Assembly: GCF_003384725.1 (NCBI RefSeq)
Contig: NZ_QNVV01000018.1
Span: forward strand, 46,487 to 110,486
Length of the DNA stretch: 64,000 nucleotides
DNA from: Chryseobacterium pennipullorum
GTDB lineage: Bacteria; Bacteroidota; Bacteroidia; Flavobacteriales; Weeksellaceae
Direction of reading: 5' to 3'
Shown: positions 35,543-45,800 of the stretch, piece after piece
Layout of the letters: every line of letters begins with the position of its first letter
Numbering within the stretch: position 1 is the first letter of the stretch
Position numbers and translations under genes: made by a program
The notes under the pieces: generated by a model
Told to the model about the DNA's origin: nothing
The model's database searches: none
Seen by the model: only the letters and a program-made list of their open reading frames with translations

Positions 35543-36046
35543 CTATTTTATTTCTACACATCCCACTCTTCCGCCGGCATTCCCGGTTGGCTGGGTATGG
35601 AAATCATCTGCAGCAGCATGTACAATAAGTCCTTTTCCGATAATGTTTTTAGACTCGTCTGCACAGCCAAGGCACCATTTGTCTGTCTTGAAAACCAGTG
35701 TTGCAGTACCGTTGTCCTCTGCAACCAAATTTCCTATATCTCCCATATGGAAATGTTCTGCTCCCCATTTTCCGTGGTCATTCTTGGAAGGGTTCCAGTG
35801 TCCTCCTGTGGAAGTTCCATCTGCAGCAGAGCAGTCTCCTTTTTCATGGATGTGGACAGCATGGATTCCAGGGGTTAGATTCGTAATATCAAGCTTCATG
35901 GTTACACGCTCTCCCTGTTGGGTAAATTTCGCAGTTCCTCCGGTATTCGTTCCGCTTTTGGCATTGACTGCATAGGTCTTAGTGGTTCCGCACGAAGCTG
36001 CTAAAAACGCAAATCCCGCCAATAATGCTAATGTTTTTACTTTCAT
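35543..36046 (-). CDS. sodC: Cu/Zn superoxide dismutase lipoprotein
   Basis: The 167-residue protein converts superoxide to hydrogen peroxide and oxygen outside the cytoplasm. The ATG chosen gives MKVKTLALLAGFAFLAASC, a lipoprotein signal with the acylated Cys at residue 19. A longer frame would add 17 residues with no role. Metal ligands are visible in HAVHIHEKGDC, GGHWNPSKNDHG and VHAAADDFHTQPTGNAGGRVGC, and the disulfide cysteines are present. Length is normal. It is convergent with prc. Confidence 0.93.
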   Translation of the reverse strand: MKVKTLALLAGFAFLAASCGTTKTYAVNAKSGTNTGGTAKFTQQGERVTMKLDITNLTPGIHAVHIHEKGDCSAADGTSTGGHWNPSKNDHGKWGAEHFHMGDIGNLVAEDNGTATLVFKTDKWCLGCADESKNIIGKGLIVHAAADDFHTQPTGNAGGRVGCVEIK

Positions 36047-36284
36047 TGTTAAATGATTTATAGTGATTATACGATAAAAGTAGCAAAGATTTTCCAAAAC
36101 ACTTTATGATTCCGGTCTTTTTTTTGAAACTACAAAAGAGACGATGCTCAACAGATCCGGTTTTCTGTCAGGGTTCCGGCATTTTAATATAAGAAGAATT
36201 GCTTTGAAGAAAGACATAAAAATGCTTATTTTTAACAGGATACATTCTTTTTACATAATTAAAAAAACAAGCAGAGAAAGCAGA

Positions 36285-36923
36285 ATGATTATTTTATACA
36301 CTTTTATTGAAGAAGAAAAACATCAGCATCTGATGGATCGATATTTAGATGTTTTTTCTGAAAATATTAAAAAAGATATCATGGCCTACAGAAGGTGGCA
36401 AGATGCCCAGCTGTCACTGCTTGGAAAGGTAATGTTGCTGCATGGTTTGAGAACGTATTACAATATTATTGATGCAGAACTTCGGAAAACGCCCAACAAC
36501 AAACCGTATTTAAAGGATAATCCTGTACATTTTAACATCTCACATTCAAAAGACCTTGTGGCTTGTGTTATTGCCAAATTTCCGGTGGGGATCGATATTG
36601 AGTTTTGTGATCCTTCTATAAACTTTCAGGATTTTGAATTTCAGATGACACCGGCCGAATGTGTACAAATTTGCAAATCAGAGGATAAAATCAAAAGTTT
36701 TTTTACGTATTGGACTGCAAAAGAAGCTGTTATAAAAGCTCATGGTGATGGGATAATGATTCCTTTAGATTCTTTTCAAATTTGCAATAATACCGGTATT
36801 GTGGACGGAGAAAAATTCTTTGTAAAGGATTTTTTTATTGATAAAAATTATTGCAGCTGTATCGCTTCGAATGATATCAATGTGAATAATGTGGTACCTG
36901 TCATTGAATTTTTTAGAATGTAA
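36285..36923 (+). CDS. Sfp-type 4'-phosphopantetheinyl transferase
   Basis: The 212-residue enzyme moves the phosphopantetheine arm of coenzyme A to carrier-protein serines. The ATG giving MIILYTFIEE is preferred; an upstream in-frame ATG would add 47 residues unlike the family. The pattern is KPYLKDNPVHFNISHSKDLV (about residues 73-92), the Mg2+ motif VGIDIE with D104 and E106, and YWTAKEAVIKAHG (about 142-154) with the third acidic ligand E147. Length fits the Sfp/Gsp group. It lies 3 kb upstream of the giant NRPS on the same strand and is the obvious candidate to activate its carrier domains. Confidence 0.9.
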   Translation: MIILYTFIEEEKHQHLMDRYLDVFSENIKKDIMAYRRWQDAQLSLLGKVMLLHGLRTYYNIIDAELRKTPNNKPYLKDNPVHFNISHSKDLVACVIAKFPVGIDIEFCDPSINFQDFEFQMTPAECVQICKSEDKIKSFFTYWTAKEAVIKAHGDGIMIPLDSFQICNNTGIVDGEKFFVKDFFIDKNYCSCIASNDINVNNVVPVIEFFRM

Positions 36924-37094
36924 GGAAACTAAAATTTATCAACAAATATGGCTTGTTTACTGGATTTTTTTTCACTTTATAAATCATATAATGGTGACTA
37001 ACATAGTTTTTTTTGTGCATATTTACTTTGAAAATCCAAAATTAACATATATCTTTACTAGGAGAAAAAAAATTATTTTATAACACGAACAACA

Positions 37095-37664
37095 ATGAAA
37101 AAAAATGTATTTCTGCTGGTTGCCTGCGGCTTCAGTGTGCTGTCCTTTGCACAAGTAGGTATAAAGAAAGACAATCCTCACGCCAGCACAGACCTTGAAC
37201 TGGGATCATCCAACAAAACCTTGCTCTTAAACAGAGTTGCCAATACAAATGCTGTCCCCAATCCTGTGAATGGTATGATGGTTTATGATCAATCTGAAGA
37301 ATGTGTAAAAGCCTATCAGTCCGGGAAATGGACCAAATGCTTAGGGAAAGGCTTGAATTCTAAAAGTGCAAAATCATCATCAGACTCTTTTTCACTTTCC
37401 TGTACATCAGCCACACTTGCTCCGAGCCTCAAAGCGGGACAGGCCTATAAAGGAGTCCTTAGCATTCCGTATACCAACGGGACAGGAAATACGTATGGAG
37501 AACAGATCATCCGCGTCAATGGACTTACTGCCATGTTGTCTGCCGGAAAACTCACAACAGGAAACGGAGCGGTCCAGTATTCAGTTGCCGGGATACCAGA
37601 TCGTACGGATGTAACATTTAATGTACATATCGCAGGAAGTACCTGTTCAGTAGCAGCAAAATAA
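37095..37664 (+). CDS. Secreted protein, short paralogue of the downstream FISUMP protein
   Basis: The 189-residue protein has a signal peptide (MKKNVFLLVACGFSVLSFAQ). The mature N-terminus VGIKKDNPHASTDLELGS and the NPVNGMMVYDQSEECVKAYQ block are closely matched in the next gene. A central beta-rich segment, with a Cys in SLSCTSATLAPSL, also has a counterpart there (SIPYTNGTGNTYGEQIIRVNGLTA versus TIPYTGGDGTAYPGQTIQSNGLTA in two parts). The protein stops where the neighbour goes on to its second half, so it is either a truncated duplicate or a stand-alone version of the N-terminal module. Function is unknown; surface or outer-membrane placement is likely. Confidence 0.75.
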   Translation: MKKNVFLLVACGFSVLSFAQVGIKKDNPHASTDLELGSSNKTLLLNRVANTNAVPNPVNGMMVYDQSEECVKAYQSGKWTKCLGKGLNSKSAKSSSDSFSLSCTSATLAPSLKAGQAYKGVLSIPYTNGTGNTYGEQIIRVNGLTAMLSAGKLTTGNGAVQYSVAGIPDRTDVTFNVHIAGSTCSVAAK

Positions 37665-37923
37665 GGGCTACACCATACAATATTTAAATCAACAACACTT
37701 AGATAATCCAGTTAAAAAAGGGTTTATCGTTTAATCTTTGTATAGGTAGGGATATAATATTATGCCATATAATCACTGTTTATATTGCGTTTTTACATTA
37801 AAATTTGATTGCTTCAAAATGATTTACAGAATTGACCAGAATCTGTTCTATTTCTGATGTGCCATCTGATTGAAAAGTACCCCTATTTATGTACAAATTT
37901 TATTAAACCACAACAACAAAAAA

Positions 37924-39693
37924 ATGAGAAAAAAATTATTATTACCCATCTATTTTAGTATGAGTTCTTTCGCGTTAGCGCAGGTAGGAATTAATCAACC
38001 TAACCCTCACCTAAGCGCTGACCTCGAATTGGGCTCTACCAACAAAAGTTTGCTGCTGAACAGGGTTGCCAACCCAACAGTCATTAATAATCCGGTGAAC
38101 GGGATGCTGATATATGATGTTTCTGAAGAATGTGTAAAAGCGTATCAGGGAGGCGCATGGTCCAAATGTTTCTGGAAAGAAAGTGTTTCCTTTGCTCTGG
38201 CCTGTGCTTCTGCTGTATTTGCACCACCTACCGCAACACAGGGACAGTCTTATAGCGGAACATTAACGATCCCCTACACCGGAGGAGACGGAACCGCATA
38301 TCCCGGGCAGACCATCCAGTCCAACGGTTTAACGGCTACATTAGCACCAGGTACCTTTGCCACAGGGGCCGGAAGTTTGCAGTTTTCTGTAACAGGCTTT
38401 CCTATCAATTCGGGAAGTGCAGTATTTAATATCACGGTCAACGGAAGCACATGTTCTGCTGTTTCTCTACCAGTAAATCCAGGAACTCCTATCACTCCCT
38501 CCAATATTACACTGGAAGGAAGGTATTTTATCGCTTCTGTTTTTGATGAGGATTATTCCCCATTTACAACTCCTACCGGCCCCGCTACAACGGCAAGGCC
38601 TGTCGCAGCAGACGGCATAAAAGAGACATTGGTTGACCTTCAGGGAGTAATCCCTGCTTCGGGCCTTACAGTGTATATTCCGGCAACAGCAACAGGAAGC
38701 GGAACCGTTGGAGCATGGAGCCAGACGATCAACGTTCCTGCTCATTTGACAGAAGATGGAATTTCCAGAAATATTACACTTTCATGGAACTCACAATCAT
38801 ACAATGCTTCTACAAAGTCAATTACCGCAACACTTAAGGCTGAAGGGGGAACATTGAATGTCCGCAAGCTGGATGTAAACGCTGGAATAGGAAATGATTA
38901 CCTAGGCGTACTTTTGGGGAGATTTCTTATGCCTAACTCAGGAGTACAGAAAGGCTACGAAGTTCGTGTTATAGCCGCGATACCAGATAGAATGTTTAAT
39001 GAACCCGATCTAAATAAGAATTTCAGCCACAATTTCCTTTACCTTCCAATCCAGGCAGAAGATGGAAATGTATGGCTTAATCATAACCTGGGAGCAGACT
39101 ATACAAATATAAGTGATCCTAACTTCAATATCGGAAAAAAACCAACTGAAGCAACGGACTTCCGAGCATATGGTTCATTGTTCCAGTGGGGCAGAAAACC
39201 GGATGGGCACTCTCTGATCAAATGGACAGCCTCCAATGCCGGAAAAGGAGTCTACAGTACGAGCAGTACCAGAGTGGATAATCCTGGTAACCCGTTATTT
39301 ATTATAGCAGGTGGAGACTGGAGAACAGATGCGGGCACAAGTTCCACTTTATGGCAAAATAGTACATCTGCTAATAATCCTTGCCCTATAGGCTTTAAAG
39401 TTCCATCGCAGTCACAGTTACAAAACTATCTAAATTCCGCGAATATCAGCAATGGAATCAATGGGGCAGTAGCAAGTAAATTAGGGTTTACTGCAGCAGG
39501 AACAAGAGTTTCAACATCAGGCGATATATCACCTGTTACTACCGGAACATCAGGTCTTTACTGGAGCAGCAGTGCCGGATCACAATCCAGTCCTTCCGCA
39601 TTTGCACTGCAAATCGGACAGTTTGGTGCGCCTTCGGCAACCTTTGGAGCAAGTAAAGCACAGGGAGTCTCTGTTCGCTGTATAAAAGAATAA
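37924..39693 (+). CDS. Secreted protein with C-terminal FISUMP-type domain
   Basis: The 589-residue protein starts at an ATG giving MRKKLLLPIYFSMSSFALAQ, a signal peptide; a longer upstream frame is rejected. The N-terminal module (about 20-190) is paralogous to the preceding gene. A beta-rich middle follows. The C-terminal 200 residues carry the pattern of the Fibrobacter succinogenes major paralogous (FISUMP) domain: VWLNHNLGADYTNI, YGSLFQWGRKPDGHSL, NPCPIGFKVPSQSQLQNYL, GLYWSSSAGSQ and the closing SVRCIKE. Such domains occur in surface lipoproteins and adhesin-like proteins. It ends 193 bases before the NRPS, but a functional link to the peptide is not shown. Confidence 0.75.
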   Translation: MRKKLLLPIYFSMSSFALAQVGINQPNPHLSADLELGSTNKSLLLNRVANPTVINNPVNGMLIYDVSEECVKAYQGGAWSKCFWKESVSFALACASAVFAPPTATQGQSYSGTLTIPYTGGDGTAYPGQTIQSNGLTATLAPGTFATGAGSLQFSVTGFPINSGSAVFNITVNGSTCSAVSLPVNPGTPITPSNITLEGRYFIASVFDEDYSPFTTPTGPATTARPVAADGIKETLVDLQGVIPASGLTVYIPATATGSGTVGAWSQTINVPAHLTEDGISRNITLSWNSQSYNASTKSITATLKAEGGTLNVRKLDVNAGIGNDYLGVLLGRFLMPNSGVQKGYEVRVIAAIPDRMFNEPDLNKNFSHNFLYLPIQAEDGNVWLNHNLGADYTNISDPNFNIGKKPTEATDFRAYGSLFQWGRKPDGHSLIKWTASNAGKGVYSTSSTRVDNPGNPLFIIAGGDWRTDAGTSSTLWQNSTSANNPCPIGFKVPSQSQLQNYLNSANISNGINGAVASKLGFTAAGTRVSTSGDISPVTTGTSGLYWSSSAGSQSSPSAFALQIGQFGAPSATFGASKAQGVSVRCIKE

Positions 39694-39722
39694 ATCAGTA
39701 TAAAATTTTAGACCATCACCTA

Positions 39723-39751
39723 GGTAGCTGCTGATAACGTGAGCAGCTACC
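39723..39751 (+). other. Hairpin in the gap before the NRPS
   Basis: GGTAGCTGCT (39723-39732) pairs perfectly with AGCAGCTACC (39742-39751) around a 9-base loop. No T run follows, so it is not a standard terminator. It lies 135 bases before the NRPS ATG and could be a weak terminator, a processing site or an attenuating leader element. Confidence 0.45.
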
Positions 39752-39886
39752 GAATGTGATAAACCTCTTTCTGAAACCACAGCTCTTTAGCCTGTGAAAA
39801 TATAATCCGATTCCAGTATTTGAATGAAGAACGATTTGTTCTCCATCATTGACTATTGTCCAAACCTACCTAAAACAAACCTAAAC

Positions 39887-42800
39887 ATGTCCTTTAAAGA
39901 ACTATTCCTCATGAAGCTAACACCCTACCAATCGACCTTTTATAATGAATGGATTTTGAATCCTTCCAGAAGTGACTATAATATTATTTTTGACCAGTCA
40001 ATGTCAGGATATATAGACATTGAGAGACTGAATTCAAGCTTAGTCAGATTTGTCAACAATAACCTGCTGTTAAACAGTAATGTTGTCAGTGAGTCGGGAA
40101 ATTTGTATTGGAAACATAGAGCTCTACTCGCTGAGGATGCTCAAATACTTACCTTTATTACTGAGGAGCCAGAGCCTGATGAGGTGTTAAATTTTGCTTT
40201 GCAGCCGTTTGATCTTGAAAAAGAGCAGCTGGCAAGATTTTATGCGATCAAACTGAATAATGGTGGATATCGGATTATTCATATATTCTCGCATATTCTG
40301 GTGGATGGATTAAGTGCTAACAGCATTTATGCAGAACTGAGTACGTTCTATAATGATCCCGAACACATCAACCCAATAAGCCTTACTGAGCAGAAAGAAC
40401 GGTATGGAAAGCTAAGAAATCAGCTTGAAGATATATTGGACAGAGGGAAGTCTGACATGTCAGAATTCTGGAAAAACAGTTTAAAGGATGTTGAAAACAT
40501 TGGGTTTAAATTTTTACAGACCCCGGAAACTCTTCATTCGGATCCCGTTCTCGCTTCAAAAAATCCTGTAAGTGAAGTCAGGTTTCATTTTTCTGAATCT
40601 GTATTTCTCAAACTAAGACAACTCACGTCCAAATACAAGCTTACACCCTATACTTACGGACAGCTGGTATTGGCCGTTTTGCTTCATAGAGTGTCAGGAA
40701 TCAACAATCTGGTCATTCATTATCCTGTGGGGATTACTGAGGGACAGGATTTTATCTTTGGGGGACATATCAATACCATATTTAAAAGCTATAGACTGGA
40801 TAAAGATTCTACTCTTCAAAACCTTGTAGACCAGAATCTGGAGTATACCCATCAACTTAAAAAAAGCAAGGCAAGATATCTTCCCATTGAAGATCTCATC
40901 AGCTATGCTCCTACATCCAATATACTGGAATTTGGATTTGTTCAGACCAGTCTTAAAGATGTTGTTATTCATTATGAAGGAGCCCAAAATGTGATCATTA
41001 ACAGTGATCTGAATATTGACCTTGCAGGTAAATTATCATTTGAACAGGAAGTAAGAGAAGGAATGATTAATTTTAAAGTCAGGTATGCCAATCAGAAACT
41101 CGATTCCGGATTGGTTGTTCAGTTTGTGAATATGTATAAACGCCTGTTCGTTGAAATTCTGGAAGACCTTGTCAATGGAAAAGCAGATCAATGGATTAGC
41201 GGATATGAATTATTAGATGGTGATACGTACCATAAGACAGTAAACAGCTGGACTATGGCTGGACGGGATAAGGCAGATGGTACAACACTTCACACGCTGT
41301 TTGAAAAGCAGGTATTAAAAACGCCTTTAGATATTGCACTGGTCTTTGGTGATATCAGTCTTACCTATAAGGACCTTAATGAGCGTTCAAACAGATTAGC
41401 CAATTACCTGATCGAACGATATGCTCCCCAGCCGGATGATCTTATCCCCCTATGCCTGGAACGTTCAGAAAATATGCTTATTGCGGTTTTAGCAGTATTA
41501 AAAACAGGAGCAGCTTATGTGCCGATGGACCCTTCCTATCCTAAGGAAAGAATTGAACATATTCTTCAGGATACCGCAGCGAAAATAGTGCTGACTGATG
41601 ATCATAATTTAGAAAAAATACAGTCCCTTTCTGTGGAGAATATTTGTCTGAATTCTTCTGACTTTCAGTTCATTCTTAAGACAATGAATACGGAGAATCC
41701 TGTTACGGAAGTACGGGCAGATCATTTGGCGTATGTGATCTATACGAGTGGGACTACAGGACTTCCAAAAGGAGTCATGATCGAGCATCAGAATGTGGTG
41801 AATATTGTCTCCGGGGTCAGAGAAGCTTATGGATTCAGTGAAGGAGAGAAAATAACGGCTTACACTTCCTATGTCTTCGATGTTTCGGTATCAGAGTTTT
41901 TCAACAGTTTACTGTATGGAAATGAACTTCATCTTTTGAATGAGGAGATTAAAAAAGATGCAGACGCTATCAGCAGCTATCTGCTTTCCCATGAGATTGC
42001 TTACGCTTATCTGCCTCCTGTAATGCTGTCTGTTCTTCCCAGGATAGACTATCCTTCCCTGAAAGGATTACTGTATGCAGGTGAACCCTGTGATTATGAA
42101 ACAGGAAAATACTGGTCAGAACAAAAAGAGCTTTATAACCTCTACGGACCCACTGAAGCAACAATCTATGCTACATACAAAAAAGTAGAACACGGGGATG
42201 TTCACCTGATAGGACGTCCGGTGGAAAATAGCTCTGCTTATGTATTGGATACATCCCTTAAGTTGGTTCCGGTCGGAGCGACCGGTGAGCTTTATGTCGG
42301 TGGAGCGGGAATTGCAAGAGGCTACCTCAACAGAGCAGGCCTTACGGAAGAACGTTTTATTCCCAATCCATTCCAAACAGAAGAACAGAAGGATAAAGGA
42401 GAGAATAGCAGATTGTACAGTACAGGAGATCTTGTCCGCTGGCTGCCGAATGGAAATTTAGAATATATTGGCAGGAACGACTTCCAGGTGAAGGTGAGAG
42501 GATACAGGATCGAGCTGGGCGAGATAGAGAACCGTATTGCTCAGTATCCGGGAATAAAACAATCGGTGGTCCTTGTTAAAATAAGCAATTCGGGGATGAA
42601 ATATCTTGTGGGATATTATGTCGCAGAAGAAGAATTAGAGCACGAAAAACTGGTTGAATATCTTTCAGATTCTTTACCGGAATATATGGTTCCCAGTGTT
42701 TTTGTCCACCTGACGATGTTACCATTAACCATTAATGGAAAACTGGACAGAAATCAGCTGCCGATGCCTGAATTCAATGGAGACCGGGAATATACCGCCC

Positions 42801-45800
42801 CAAAGAATAAGGAGCAAAAGACACTTTGTAGGATGTATGGTGATGTGCTGGGGATTGCTCCGGAGAAAGTAGGAATACATGATGACTTTTTCAGATTGGG
42901 AGGGAACAGTATCATGGCTATTAAACTCATCAGTAAAATCAAACAGGAACTGGGCATCCCGGTGAATGTCGCTATAATATTTGGGCATAAAACGGTAGCA
43001 TCACTGGCTCACATCCTATACGGAGAGAATAATTTTCTGTCTGAACAGGTGGATATCAGCCCTATAGCAATATCTTCGCCCGAAGAACAGAAGTTATCCT
43101 TTTCACAGGAAAGACTCTGGTTTATAGAGAAGTATGAAGGAGGTAGCAATGCTTATAATGTTCCAATGGTTTTCAGGCTGGCGGATCATGTTCAACTGGA
43201 GCTTCTTCAAAAAGCTTTTAATCTGCTGGCCAGACGTCATGAAGTATTGCGAAGTCTCATCTGTACAACGGAGGAAGGAGAAGGATATCAGGCCGTAACC
43301 GATCATGAACTTTCCATCTATACCGGAAGCGTTGATTCCCGGGAGGAGCTTAACAAGGCCATTGATCAGGCAGCCAATAAAATTTTCAACCTGGAAGAAG
43401 AGCTCCCGATATATATCAATATTTTCCGACTCGAGAGCCATTATTATTTATCTGTTGTCATCCACCATATTGCTTTTGATGGCTGGTCTACGGGCATTTT
43501 TATAAAAGAATTATGTGATCTCTACCAGGTACTTTCTCAAGGGGGTCTGGCTCAACTGCCTGAGCTGAAGATACAATATAAAGATTATGCATTATGGCAA
43601 AGGGCTTATCTCACAGGTGAAAGGTTAAATCAACAGACCGCTTACTGGAAAAATAAGCTTGAAGGTTTCCAAACCCTGGACCTCCCTCTGGATTTCAAGC
43701 GGCCGGCGCATATTTCATATACAGGATCTACATTATATTTTGATATCCCTGTTGATCTTGTTTCCGCATTAAGAGACCTTTCGAAGGGTCTTGGAGTGAG
43801 TTTATACAGTGTGATGCTGAGTGGATATTACCTGATGCTGTCAGCGTATTCCGGTCAGGATGATGTGGTGGTGGGAAGTCCTGTGGCAAACCGCCATCAT
43901 GCAGGACTTGAAAACATCATAGGATTCTTCGTCAACACATTGGCGCTGAGAGAGAAGCTGGACCCAGGACAACGGATCCGGGATTTTATACTTCAGGTAA
44001 GCCAATCCGTTACCGAAGCACAGTCCCATCAGGATATGCCATTCGAAAAGCTTGTAGAGGAACTGGGGGTAGAGCAGGACTCTGCAAGGCACCCTGTATT
44101 CCAGGTAATGTTTGGGCTTCAGAACTTCAACGACGGAGTTTCTTTTAAAAATCATAATGCGGTCCTTCAACCTTTTGATGGAGATATAGACTATCAGTCT
44201 GCAAAGTTTGATCTGACGATGATGATCGATGATCAGGGAGAGATACTGAGAGGGATATTCAATTATGCAGTCGCACTCTTTAGCAGGGATACGATCGTGC
44301 AGATGATGGATTCCTATCTGTTCTTTCTGCAGCAGATCACCAGTATAGAGCATACAGGAAACAAAAGAATTCAAGATCTGGCTCTTATAAATAATCAACA
44401 TCATCAAAAAATAATCAGTGAATGGAATTCTGGTGAATCTTTTTATCCTGAAGAAAAAACAATCCATCATTTATTTGAAGAGCAGGTACGAAAAACACCA
44501 GAGCAAACGGCTTTGGTATACCAGGAGGAAAGACTTTCCTATGATGAACTGAATAGGAAGGCTAACCAGCTTGCTCATTATCTTATCGATACCTACAGTC
44601 TTCAGCCGGATGAGCTTGTTCCCCTTTGTCTGGAACGGTCAGAAGATATGTTGGTAACCATTCTTGCGGTGTTAAAGACAGGAGCGGCTTATGTTCCTAT
44701 GGATCCTGCTCTTCCGGCAGACAGAATACAGCATATTCTTAAAGATACCCAAGCGAAAATAGTGTTGGTGCAGGAAAGAACCAGAGAAAAAGTACAAAAC
44801 ATAGAGTCCGTAACAGCAATATCTCTGGATGAAGAAGCTTTCAGGCATTCTATGGGTACCATGGAGGCTGATGATCCTGTAACAGCAGTTGAATCCGGCA
44901 ATCTGGCTTATGTAATCTACACCAGTGGAACCACTGGGATGCCTAAGGGAGTGATGATAGAACACAGAAATGTGGTGAACCTGGTCACTCAGGTAAGAGA
45001 TGCCTATGGCTTCAGTACCAGGGAAAAAATAACAGCGTATACATCCTATGTATTTGACGTATCTGTATCAGAGTTTTTTAATACCTTATTATTTGGAAAT
45101 GAACTTCATCTGCTGGATGAAAGCACTAAAAGGGATGCAGATTCAATAAGCCTTTATCTGCTGGAACATCAGATAGCCTATGCCTATCTGCCGCCTGTGA
45201 TGTTATCCGTCCTTCCACGCATATCCTATCCAGCCCTGAAAGGATTATTGTATGCCGGCGAGCCCTGTGACTACGAAACAGGAAAATACTGGTCAGAATA
45301 TACAACACTTTACAATTTATACGGGCCCACTGAAGCGACCATCTATGCTGCTTACAAAAAGGTAGATCATGGAGATGTCCACCTGATCGGACGTCCTGTA
45401 GGAAATGCTTCAGCGTATGTATTGGATGCGTATCACCGACCTGTTCCGGTAGGAGTCTTAGGAGAACTTCATATCGGGGGTGACGGAATCGCCCGTGGCT
45501 ATTTGAACAGACCGGAACTTACTGCTGAACGGTTTATTACAAATCCATTTCAGACGGAAATACAAAAAATAAGAGAAAAAAACAGCCGACTTTACAAGAC
45601 AGGCGACCTTGTCCGCTATCTTCCCAATGGGGATCTGGAATATTTGGGCCGTAATGACTTCCAGGTAAAGATCCGTGGATATAGAATTGAGCTTGGTGAG
45701 ATAGAAACCGCACTTTTGGGGTATCCGGGTATCCGCCAGGCAGTCGCCATGGTGAAAGAAAATAACGCCGGAATGAAGTATCTGTCAGGATACTATGTAT

